This document shows, piece by piece, positions 26,450 through 36,500 of a stretch of DNA of 64,000 nt. The stretch is from Limnohabitans sp. T6-20. Its GTDB lineage: Bacteria; Pseudomonadota; Gammaproteobacteria; Burkholderiales; Burkholderiaceae_C. Under the pieces are notes generated by a model. The model saw nothing but the letters and a program-made list of their open reading frames with translations, was not told the DNA's origin and searched no databases. How positions within the stretch are numbered: position 1 is the first letter of the stretch; each line of letters opens with the position of its first letter. Both the position numbers and the translations under genes were made by a program. The stretch is taken from NCBI RefSeq assembly GCF_003063505.1, contig NZ_NERW01000001.1, forward strand, positions 1,108,501-1,172,500, read 5' to 3'.

Positions 26450-27891
26450 AACTGCTGAACCCCGGACACTTGATCGACGGCTTTGAGGTGGAAGCCTGTT
26501 TGCATGCCGGCGGCATGGCCCACATTTACAAGGTGGTCTACGCCCCATCGGATGACGGAAGCCGTCGAGCAGCCGAGTTCCCCATGGCCATGAAGATCCC
26601 GCGCATGACGGCGGCCGATGGCGCAGAAAACATTGTCAGCTTCGAGATCGAGCTGCAAATCCTGTCCGAACTCAAGGGCACGCATGTGCCGCGTTTTGTG
26701 GCCGCAGGCGATTTGTCGCGGCTGCCTTATCTGGTGATGGAATATGTCGAAGGCCGCACCCTGCAGCATTGGCTGGACAACCGTGAAACTTTGACCGTGT
26801 CGGAGACGGCGGCACTGGGCACCGCCATGGCGCGAGCGGCCCACAGCTTGCACCAACAAAACGTCTGTCACCTCGATCTGAAACCGGCCAATGTGCTGAT
26901 CCGCCCCGATGGCTCTGCGGTCATGCTGGACTTTGGTTTGTCGTGCCATGCGCAATACCCGGATTTGCTGGCCGAAGAATTGCGCAAAGCCGTGGGTTCA
27001 CCCGTCTGGATTTCTCCTGAGCAAGTGGTCGGCGTTCGGGGTGATCCGCGCAGCGATATTTTTGCGATTGGGGTGATGCTGTATGAGCTGGCCACGGGCG
27101 AGCTGCCGTTTGGCGAGCCTGCCACGGCGGCAGGCATGCGCCAGCGTTTGTGGATGGACCCACCCCCGCCGCGCAAACACCGCCCCGAATTGCCCGAGTG
27201 GCTGCAAGAGGTCGTCTTGCGTTGCCTGGAGCCGGTGGCCGCCAATCGTTACCCTTCGGCCTCGCATCTGGCGTTCGATCTGACCCACCCCGACCAGGTC
27301 AAGGTGACCGAGCGGGGTCGCAAAACCGAGGGCACGGGTTTCTGGACGCACTTCAAGCGCTGGGTCCGGGCCAGCGGCATGGCCTACCGCCCAAGTCCTG
27401 TGCCGGTGCAGCAGATCGAGCAGGTGCCCATCATCATGGTCGCTGTGCCCCACCACGATGTGAGCGATGCCACTTTGTACTCATTGCGTGAAGCGGTGGC
27501 GCGGTCGCTGGGCATACGTCCAGGGGCCAGGCTGGCTTGCGTGACGGTGATCTCGCCCGGCTTGACCAGCAGCACCGAGTCGGAAAAAGGCGAAACCCAG
27601 GTGCACCGCTGGCATCTGAGCCGCTTGCAGCAATGGGCTCAGCCCTTGGATTTGGCGGGACACCAAAGCTCTTTTCATGTGCTGGAGTCAGGCGACGTGG
27701 CCGACGCCTTGTTGCGCTACGCCGAGGGCAATCAGGTCAACATGGTCATCATGGGGGCTGCAACCCATGGCTTGCAAATGCAGCGTGTCGTGGCCACCGT
27801 GCCCATCAAGGTGGCGATGCAGGCACCTTGCACGGTGATTCTGGTCAAGCAAACCCTGCCGTTTGAGCGGTTGGCAGAGGTCGCTGCCTGA
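26446..27891 (+). CDS. Ser/Thr protein kinase fused to a universal stress protein domain
   Basis: Cytoplasmic bacterial Hanks-type kinase, 481 residues, with a TTG start overlapping the phosphoesterase stop. Residues about 10-280 form the kinase: glycine-loop region HAGGMAHIYKV, ATP lysine in AMKIP, catalytic loop HLDLKPANVL, metal-binding DFGLS, and SPVWISPEQ. Residues about 325-475 form a UspA-like domain ending VNMVIMGAATHGLQMQ and PCTVILVK. No transmembrane segment or PASTA domain is visible. The USP module could sense nucleotides or be a substrate; this is inference. Confidence 0.9.
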   Translation: MKLLNPGHLIDGFEVEACLHAGGMAHIYKVVYAPSDDGSRRAAEFPMAMKIPRMTAADGAENIVSFEIELQILSELKGTHVPRFVAAGDLSRLPYLVMEYVEGRTLQHWLDNRETLTVSETAALGTAMARAAHSLHQQNVCHLDLKPANVLIRPDGSAVMLDFGLSCHAQYPDLLAEELRKAVGSPVWISPEQVVGVRGDPRSDIFAIGVMLYELATGELPFGEPATAAGMRQRLWMDPPPPRKHRPELPEWLQEVVLRCLEPVAANRYPSASHLAFDLTHPDQVKVTERGRKTEGTGFWTHFKRWVRASGMAYRPSPVPVQQIEQVPIIMVAVPHHDVSDATLYSLREAVARSLGIRPGARLACVTVISPGLTSSTESEKGETQVHRWHLSRLQQWAQPLDLAGHQSSFHVLESGDVADALLRYAEGNQVNMVIMGAATHGLQMQRVVATVPIKVAMQAPCTVILVKQTLPFERLAEVAA

Positions 27892-27897
27892 ACTGCA

Positions 27898-28170
27898 TCA
27901 ATGCAATGAAGTGGGCGCTTGGGCCTCTGCGTCTTGCTGCGCTTTTTCCCAGCGGTTGACGCACCAGGCGTTCACCACGGTCAGCAGCAAAAAAACCAGC
28001 AGGCTGCCTTGCGCCGCCATCCAGAAGTTGAATGTCCAGTCGCCGATCTTGAAGTCCAGCGCTCTGGCAAACCAGACCCAACCAAAAGAAACCAGCGCCC
28101 AGACCCACAGCAGAACGCCTGTCAAAAGGCGAATCTTCTGGCGAATGGACAAGAATGGAGGTGGGTTCAC
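27898..28170 (-). CDS. DUF4212-like small membrane protein, start uncertain
   Basis: Two hydrophobic segments (LLTGVLLWVWALVSFGWVWF and AAQGSLLVFLLLTVVNAW) with the Gly/Trp pattern of DUF4212, the small subunit of certain sodium-solute symporters. The GTG at 28170 gives a 90-residue protein; the frame stays open to an ATG at 28365 but the extra residues look non-coding. No large symporter subunit lies beside it, so it is an orphan here. It converges on the kinase gene with only six bases between. Confidence 0.65.
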   Translation of the reverse strand: MNPPPFLSIRQKIRLLTGVLLWVWALVSFGWVWFARALDFKIGDWTFNFWMAAQGSLLVFLLLTVVNAWCVNRWEKAQQDAEAQAPTSLH

Positions 28171-28394
28171 GAACGACAAACGTCTGAAATAGAGAGCGAG
28201 TTGTTCATTATCGTGTTCAAGGCGGCTAGGGATTACCCGTGAAATGCGCTTGATTTTTACATTGCGGGAAAAATACCAAGGGTTACTACTTGGTATGTAA
28301 GTATCTGTTGGTTCGCTGTCAGATGGGGGCAAGTGCCACGGCCAAGAATCGCCCCAAGTTTCCATGTTGGAGACTCTTTTTTGGAGACAGCTAT

Positions 28395-30155
28395 ATGGCT
28401 ACAACAGCACCCCGCCCGATGTCGGCGGAAGAGAAGAAGGTGATTTTTGCCTCTTCTCTGGGCACCGTTTTTGAATGGTACGACTTCTACCTGTACGGCT
28501 CTTTGGCCGCCATCATCGCCAAGCAATTCTTCAGCGGTCTGGACGAAGGTTCTGCCTTCATCTTCGCGCTGTTGGCGTTTGCCGCCGGTTTCATCGTGCG
28601 TCCTTTCGGCGCGATCTTCTTCGGCCGCTTGGGCGACATGATCGGCCGCAAGTACACCTTCCTGGTCACGATCCTGATCATGGGTGCTTCGACCTTCATC
28701 GTGGGTGTTTTGCCCAACTACGCCAGCATTGGCGTGGCCGCTCCCGTCATCCTGATCTGCTTGCGCCTGTTGCAAGGCCTGGCTTTGGGTGGTGAGTACG
28801 GCGGTGCTGCCACTTATGTGGCCGAGCATGCCCCTCACGGCAAGCGCGGTGCCTACACCGCCTGGATCCAGACCACAGCGACTTTGGGCTTGTTCCTGTC
28901 GCTGATGGTGATTCTGGGTACCCGGACCATCGTCGGTGAAGACGCCTTCGCTGAATGGGGCTGGCGCGTTCCGTTCATCGTCTCGATCATCATGTTGATC
29001 ATCTCGGTCTTCATTCGCTTGAGCATGAACGAATCGCCTGCTTTCGTGAAAATGAAAGCCGAAGGCAAGACGTCCAAGGCACCTTTGTCCGAGTCCTTCG
29101 GTCAGTGGAAAAACCTGAAGATCGTGATCTTGGCCCTGATCGGTTTGACCGCTGGTCAAGCTGTGGTCTGGTACTCCGGTCAGTTCTACGCTTTGTTCTT
29201 CTTGACGCAAGCCCTGAAGGTGGACGGTGCGACCGCCAACATCATGGTCGCGATCTCTTTGATCATCGGCACACCGTTCTTCGTCATCTTTGGCGCCTTG
29301 TCTGACAAGATTGGCCGCAAGCCGATCATCTTGGCCGGTTGCTTGTTGGCTGCTTTGACTTACTTCCCTGTGTTCAAGGCCTTGACCAAAGCGGCTAACC
29401 CCGATTTGTTTGCTGCTCAAGCGGCTTCGCAAGTGGTGGTCATCGCTGATCCAGCCGAGTGCTCGTTCCAGTTCAACCCCACAGGCACCAAGAAGTTCAC
29501 TTCTTCTTGCGACATCGCCAAGCAACGTTTGGCTGGCGCTTCGGTGAGCTACGCCAACGAAGTCGCTCCTGCCGGTACACCTGCCGTCATCAAGGTGGGC
29601 GACACCGTCGTGAACATCAAGTACTCGGCTGAAGACATTGCTGCTGCCAAGGCCAAGGCCGAGGAAAAGCTGGCTGCACTGAACGCTGCTGAAGCCAAAG
29701 ACGCCAAGGCCATCGAAGCTGCGACCAAGTCTGTCAAAGACCTGAGCAACGAGAAGACCGCTGGTGCGACCCTGTTGGGCTCCAACCTGGGCGCTGCTCT
29801 GAAGGCCGCGAACTACCCAGCCAAAGCTGACATGGCCAAGTTCGACAAAGTGACCGTCATCATCATCCTCACCTACTTGGTGATTCTGGTGACCATGGTT
29901 TACGGTCCTATCGCCGCCATGCTGGTCGAGATGTTCCCAACCCGCATCCGTTACACCTCCATGTCTTTGCCTTACCACATCGGTAACGGCTGGTTCGGTG
30001 GCTTGCTGCCCACCACCGCCTTCGCCATCGTGGCCCAGACCGGCAACATGTACAACGGCTTGTGGTACCCCATCATCATCGCCGGTGCAACCGTCGTGAT
30101 CGGTGGCTTGTTCATCAAGGAAACCAAAGACGTCGACATCTACGCTGACGACTGA
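28395..30155 (+). CDS. MHS-family MFS transporter with a large central insertion
   Basis: Metabolite:H+ symporter of 586 residues, longer than the usual ~430-550. MHS signatures are clear: GTVFEWYDFYLYGSLAA, GRLGDMIGRKYTF and GLALGGEYGGAATYVAEHAP. Residues about 325-483 are an insertion rich in Ala/Lys/Glu, with two cysteines and a probable coiled coil, after which membrane helices resume. Third-position usage (GGT, GCT, TTG, CGT) differs from most neighbours and suggests high expression. Substrate may be an organic acid or amino acid; unassigned. I use the ATG at 28395, which follows ttggagaca. Confidence 0.9.
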   Translation: MATTAPRPMSAEEKKVIFASSLGTVFEWYDFYLYGSLAAIIAKQFFSGLDEGSAFIFALLAFAAGFIVRPFGAIFFGRLGDMIGRKYTFLVTILIMGASTFIVGVLPNYASIGVAAPVILICLRLLQGLALGGEYGGAATYVAEHAPHGKRGAYTAWIQTTATLGLFLSLMVILGTRTIVGEDAFAEWGWRVPFIVSIIMLIISVFIRLSMNESPAFVKMKAEGKTSKAPLSESFGQWKNLKIVILALIGLTAGQAVVWYSGQFYALFFLTQALKVDGATANIMVAISLIIGTPFFVIFGALSDKIGRKPIILAGCLLAALTYFPVFKALTKAANPDLFAAQAASQVVVIADPAECSFQFNPTGTKKFTSSCDIAKQRLAGASVSYANEVAPAGTPAVIKVGDTVVNIKYSAEDIAAAKAKAEEKLAALNAAEAKDAKAIEAATKSVKDLSNEKTAGATLLGSNLGAALKAANYPAKADMAKFDKVTVIIILTYLVILVTMVYGPIAAMLVEMFPTRIRYTSMSLPYHIGNGWFGGLLPTTAFAIVAQTGNMYNGLWYPIIIAGATVVIGGLFIKETKDVDIYADD

Positions 30156-30198
30156 TCTTTCTTGTAAGCATCCCGGGGTGACTCGGGTGCTACATTCT

Positions 30199-30226
30199 GG
30201 GCCTTCCCTCTGTGGAGGGCCTTTTT
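30199..30226 (+). terminator. Rho-independent terminator after the MHS transporter
   Basis: GC-rich hairpin GGCCTTCCCTC-TGTG-GAGGGCC with a two-base bulge, followed by TTTTT, 44 bases after the transporter stop and before the small gene at 30245. Confidence 0.8.
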
Positions 30227-30244
30227 CATTATTGGAGATGAACT

Positions 30245-30427
30245 ATGTGGAAAATTGCTGTTGGATTCGCGATCTTTGCTGCCTTGGGTATTTATGTGAT
30301 CAGCAAGGGCGGTGACAAGTTGGACATGGGTGGTGAAAAGCATGGCGCTGACGCTGTGCATGTTGAGCCCGCCAAGGCCGATGCACCTGCAGCAGCTCCC
30401 GCTGCTGACGCCAGCGCTGCCAAATAA
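30245..30427 (+). CDS. Small single-span membrane protein
   Basis: Sixty residues: an N-terminal membrane anchor (IAVGFAIFAALGIYVIS) and a hydrophilic Ala/Pro/Lys-rich tail. A good ggagatga ribosome site precedes the ATG, and terminators flank it on both sides, which supports a separate small gene. I do not recognise a family. It may be an envelope accessory protein; function unknown. Confidence 0.75.
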   Translation: MWKIAVGFAIFAALGIYVISKGGDKLDMGGEKHGADAVHVEPAKADAPAAAPAADASAAK

Positions 30428-30470
30428 GCACGCGCGTATCGCCGGGCTTTTGGCCCTGGCGATCCACCCA

Positions 30471-30499
30471 AAGCCACGCAGCCGCGTGGCTTTTCTTTT
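30471..30499 (+). terminator. Rho-independent terminator before uvrA
   Basis: Perfect 7-bp stem GCCACGC / GCGTGGC with an AGCC loop, flanked by AA and TTTTCTTTT. It ends the small-protein transcript 64 bases before the uvrA start. Confidence 0.85.
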
Positions 30500-30562
30500 G
30501 GGCCGCAGAAATGTCACGGCCTGCGCCCTAGAATGTTTGGCCTTCACCCCAAAAAGCCAAGC

Positions 30563-33500
30563 ATGTCCCAAGGTCTCATTCGCATCCGTGGTGCCCGTCA
30601 GCACAACCTCAAAAACATCGATCTGGACATTCGCACCGGCGAGTTGACGGTGGTCACCGGCCCCAGCGGCTCGGGTAAATCGAGCTTGGTTTTCGACACG
30701 CTGTATGCCGAAGGCCAGCGCCGCTATGTGGAAACCTTCAGCGCCTACGCCCGCCAGTTCCTCGACCGCATGGACAAACCAGCCGTGGACAAGGTTGAAG
30801 GCGTGCCCCCGGCGATTGCGATTGACCAAACCAACCCGGTGCGCAGCTCCCGCTCCACCGTGGGCACCATGACCGAGCTAAACGACCACCTCAAGTTGTT
30901 GTTTGCCCGTCTGGGCCAGCTGTTTGACAAAGACACCGCCCAAAGCGTGCGGCATGACACACCCGAAACCATTTATGCCGAGCTGGCAGCGCGCGCAGCC
31001 CAGGCGCAAGACCCGCGCCTGTACCTGACCTTCCCGGTGGAGTTGCCCGCCAACACCAGCGCTGAGCAAGTCGAGCAATGGCTCTCCGCCAGCGGTTTCA
31101 CCAAGGTGCAAGCCGAGCGCGAAGTGGCCACGCCCACCGGTCCGCGCAAAGTGCTGGATGTGATTGCCGACCGCTTTCGCATCGGCAAGGCCGAAAAAGC
31201 CCGTGTGGTCGAAGCCATCGAAGTGGCCCTCAAACGCGGTGGTCGCCTGAATGTGTACGTTGAGAAATCGGGTTCCGACCCTGAGTCGTCCGAGACCGGT
31301 TTTGACATCTGGCGCTTTTCGACGGGCCTGCATTGCCCCGACAGCGATCAGCGCTACACCGACCCGATTCCGTCGATGTTTTCCTTCAACTCGGCGGTGG
31401 GCGCGTGCGAGACCTGCCGGGGCTTTGGCCGTGTGATCGGGGTCGACTACGGGCTGGTCATCCCCAACCCCAAGCTGACGCTGCGCGGCGGCGCCATCAA
31501 AACGCTGCAAACCCCGGCCTGGCAAGAAAACCAGGACGACCTGATGCGCCACGCCGAGGCCGCAGGCATTCCGCGTGACACGCCGTGGGACAAGCTGACG
31601 CAGGCGCAGCAAGACTGGGTGATCCAGGGCTCGCCCGAGTGGAAGGGCCGCTGGAACCACCAGTGGTACGGCGTGAAGCGGTTTTTCGAGTACCTGGAGA
31701 GCAAGGCCTACAAGATGCACATCCGTGTGCTTTTGTCCAAGTACCGCAGCTACACCGAATGCCCGAGCTGCCAGGGCGCGCGCCTCAAGACCGAGAGTTT
31801 GTTGTGGCGCATTGGCAGCCACTCTGACGCCGATGGGGTGTTGCCGGTTGAAAAGCGTTTCATGCCAGCGGGTGTGAAGTGGACGCGGGCACAGTTGGAG
31901 GCGTTGCCGGGTTTGAGTTTGCACGACATGATGATCATGCCGCTGGACCGGTTGCGATTGTTCTTTGACCGCTTGTCTTCGTCGGGTCATTTGGGGCAGG
32001 GTACTGTGGGCGTTGTCGGGCAGGCTCCGGCCGGGGATGGGCTGGGCTCCTCATACGGCGGGGGTACGCCAAAATCGTCGCCCAGCCCATCCCCGGCCGA
32101 AGCCGTGGGAGCCAGCGCAAAAGCACAAGAGCAGATAGCAACTGCTACATCGACAGAGAGGGCACAAGACACTCGATCGACCACAAGGTCTGCGTCAGAG
32201 CGGGGGGCGGGCGACGATTTTGGCGTACCCCCGCCGTATGAGGAGCCCGCCCCCCGCTCTGATGCTGACCGCCCCTACGAAGAAACCACTCAGGGTCCAA
32301 CTCAAGGCAAAAGCGCCGAACAAAAAGCCTTGCAGCTGCTGCTCGAAGAAATCACCACCCGCCTCAAATACCTGTGCGACGTGGGCATCGGCTACCTCAC
32401 CCTCGACCGTCAAAGCCGCACCCTCAGCGGCGGTGAGGTGCAGCGCATCAACCTGACCACGGCTTTGGGCACCAGCTTGGTCAACACCCTGTTTGTGCTG
32501 GATGAGCCCAGCATTGGCCTGCACCCGCGTGACATGAACCGCATCACCCAGGCCATGCACCGCCTGCGCGATGCAGGCAACACCCTGGTGGTGGTCGAGC
32601 ACGACCCGGCCGTGATGATGGCCGCTGACCGCATGATCGACATGGGCCCCGGCCCTGGTGAGCGCGGCGGTCAGATCGTGTTCGATGGCAGCACAGCCGA
32701 CCTGCGCAAGGCCGACACGTTGACGGGCGCTTATTTGGGTGGGCGCAAGCAAGTGGGCCTGGGTTTCAAGCGCATGGTCACCGACAGCACGCCGCGTTTG
32801 ATTTTGGAAGGCGCCCGCGAGCACAACCTGCAAAACATCAGCGTGGACTTTCCGCTGCAACGCCTGGTCACCATCACCGGTGTCAGTGGTTCGGGCAAGT
32901 CGAGTTTGATCCAGGACGTGCTTGCCCCCGCACTGATGCGCCACTTTGGCAAAGCCACCGAAACGCCCGGCGCGCACGACCGCCTGCTGGGCGCAGACCA
33001 CCTGAGCGATGTGGTGTTTGTGGACCAGTCACCCATTGGCAAAACCGCCCGCTCCAACCCCGTGAGCTACGTGGGCGCGTGGGACGCGATCCGCGAGATT
33101 TTTGCCACCGCGCCGCTGTCGCGCCAGCGTGGCTACACCGCAAGCAAGTTCAGCTTCAACGGTGGCGATGGCCGCTGCCCCACCTGCGGCGGCTCAGGCT
33201 TTGAGCACGTCGAAATGCAGTTTTTGAGCGACGTGTATTTGCGCTGCCCCGATTGCGATGGCCAACGCTACCGCCCCGAAATTCTGGAAATCACCATCGA
33301 GCGCCAGGCCATTGGTGGGGCGGTGCGCCACCTCAATGTGGCCGACATTCTTCAGCTGACCGTCAGCGAAGCAGCGGCCTTGTTCGCGCAAGACCGCGAA
33401 GTGATCCGTGCTTTGCAGCCCATCGTCGATGTGGGCCTGGAATACGTGCGCCTGGGCCAGCCAGTGCCCACGCTGTCGGGCGGTGAGGCGCAGCGCCTCA

Positions 33501-36500
33501 AGCTCGCGGGCTTTTTGGCCGAGGCCGCCAAAAGCGCGTCCAAGAGCCGCCAGAGCCTGGCGCGCAAGGGCACGCTGTTCTTGTTTGACGAGCCGACCAC
33601 CGGCCTGCACTTTGACGACATCGCCAAGCTCATGCGCGCTTTGCGCAAGCTGCTCGAAGCCGGGCATTCGCTGATCGTGATCGAGCACAACCTGGACGTG
33701 ATCCGTGCCAGCGACTGGTTGATCGATCTGGGCCCCGAAGGCGGCTATGCCGGTGGCCTGATCGTGGCCGAGGGCACGCCCGAAGATGTGCGCCAACACG
33801 CGACATCGCACACGGGGCTGGCGTTGCGTGAATACGCCGAGTCCATGGGGGAGGTGTTTGGTGTGGCAGAGCGTTTGAATGTTTATGGGGGTGAGGGTGG
33901 GCGATCGAATGTAGATGGGGGCGAGGCTGCGGTGTCAGCGGGTTCCTCATACGGCGGGGGTACGCCCAAATCGTCACCCTCTGACACCGCAGCCACGCTG
34001 GCAAAAGTTCGAGGCAGGGCTGGTGCAAGCTCACTTGCCCCAGACGCTCGTCGCGCGCCTATGCTCAACAACAACATCCAGATCGTCAACGCCAAAGAGC
34101 ACAACCTCAAAAACCTGAGCGTGGACATTCCACGCGGCAAGTTCAACGTGGTCACGGGCGTGAGTGGTTCCGGCAAGTCCACGCTGGCCTTTGACATCTT
34201 GTTCAACGAAGGCCAGCGCCGCTATCTGGAAAGCCTGAACGCTTACGCCCGTTCCATCGTGCAGCCCGCAGGCCGCCCCGAGGTCGATGCGGTCTATGGC
34301 ATTCCGCCCACTGTGGCGATCGAGCAGCGCTTGTCGCGCGGTGGCCGCAAATCCACCGTGGGCACCACCACCGAGGTCTGGCATTTCTTGCGCCTGCTGT
34401 ACGTCAAGCTGGGCATCCAGCATTGCGTGCACGACAACACGCCGGTGCAGCCGCAAACGCCCGACAGCATCATCGCGCAGCTGATGACACAGTTCCGCGA
34501 CCAGCACATCGGCCTGCTGGCCCCGCTGGTGACGAACCGCAAGGGTGTCTACACCGAGCTGGCCGATTGGGCGCGTCCGCGTGGCTACACGCACTTGCGT
34601 GTGGACGGTGAGTTTTTGCCCACACAAGGTTTTCCGCGCATCGACCGTTTCAAAGAACACAACATCGAGCTGCCCGTGGCCAGCCTGGATGTGCTGCCGA
34701 CGAATGAAACCGCGCTGCGCGAGGCGCTGAGTAAAACACTGGAACACGGCAAAGGCGTCGTGCATGTGCTGAGCGATTTGGGCAATTTGCGCGAAGCCAT
34801 GTTCAACGGCGAGTCCACCGCCCGCATTGGCCAGCACCGCGTTTTTTCGACCCTGCGTGCCTGCCCTGCATGCGCCACCTCGTATGCCGAACTCGACCCG
34901 CGTTTGTTCTCTTACAACAGCAAGCACGGCTGGTGCCCCGACTGCGTGGGCACGGGCGTCAAGCTCAGCAAGGATGAGCGCAAGGTGTTTGACGACTCGG
35001 TACGTGACGACAAAGACAAAGGCCGCGAGCAGACCTTTGCCGAGCCGGAGATCGAAGACCTGGCCAACGTGGCTTGCCCCAGCTGCGAAGGCACCCGCCT
35101 GAACGCCACGGCGCGTGCCGTGCGCTTGGGCGCGGCCCCGGGCCAAGGCTGGCGCATCACCGACATCGCCAGCTTGTCGGTGAGCGATGTGCGGCAGTGG
35201 GTGGAGAAACTGCACCTCACGGGCCGTGATGCCGACATCGCCCGCGACCTGGTGCCCGAGATCAAGAGTCGTTTGGAGTTCCTCGAAGAAGTCGGTTTGG
35301 GCTACCTCACGCTCGACCGGGGCGCGCCCACGCTGTCAGGTGGCGAGGCGCAGCGCATCCGTTTGGCCGCACAACTGGGCAGCAACCTGCAAGGCGTTTG
35401 CTATGTGCTGGACGAGCCCACCATCGGCCTGCACGCCCGCGACAACCAGATTTTGCTCAACGCCCTGCACAAGCTGGGTGACAAGGGCAACACCCTGGTG
35501 GTGGTGGAGCACGACGAAGACACGATCCGCCGTGCCGACCACATCATCGACATCGGGCCGAGTGCAGGCAAGCGCGGTGGCCGACTGGTGGCCGAAGGCT
35601 CTGTGGCCGACATCACGGCGTCTGCCGATTCACAAACCGGGCGCTATCTGCTGCATGCGATGAAACATCCGATGCAAATGCGTCGCGTGGTGGATGCTTC
35701 TGCGCGGGGCAATGCCGCAGGCTCCTCATACGGCGGGGGTACGCCCAAATCGTCGCCCACGCCATCGCCCCGCGCAGAAACAGCGGGCACAGACCTGAAT
35801 TGGCTCACCCTCACAGGCGCCAACCTGCACAACCTGCGCCAGGTCGATGTGCAAGTGCCGCTCAAACGTCTGGTGGCCGTGACCGGTGTCAGTGGCTCTG
35901 GCAAATCCACCCTGGCACGCGATGTCTTGCTGGCCAATGTGCAGGCGCTGGTCGGTCAGCGCTCTACCTTTGCAGGCCGCACCGCGCAAGACGCCGGTCA
36001 ACGCGTGGCTTTGTCGGCTTGTGCCGATGTGCAGGGCTTTGAGACGATTGACCGCGTGCTCGAAGTCGACCAGACCCCGATTGGCAAAACACCGCGCTCT
36101 TGCCCCGCCACCTACATTGGTTTTTGGGACACGATCCGCAAACTGTTTGCCGAAACGCTGGAGGCCAAGGCCCGGGGCTATGCCGCCGGTCGCTTCAGCT
36201 TCAACACCGGCGAAGGCCGTTGCCCCAGCTGCGAAGGGCAGGGCATGCGCACCATCGAGATGAGCTTCTTGCCCGATGTTAAAGTGCCTTGCGAAACCTG
36301 CCGGGGTGCCCGCTTCAGCCCCGAGACACTGGCCGTGACCTGGCGCGGCAAGAGCATTGGCGATGTGCTGCAAATGGAGGTGGACGAGGCGGTGGACTTC
36401 TTTGCCAGCATGCCGAGCATCGCGCACCCGCTGCAGTTGCTCAAGGACGTGGGCCTGGGTTACCTCACGCTGGGGCAGCCCTCACCGACCTTGAGCGGTG

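Noticed and set aside
28257..29978. 573-codon minus-strand frame opposite the MHS transporter
   Set aside because: Antisense shadow of a strongly codon-biased gene; the predicted protein is His/Gly/Gln-rich with no domain.
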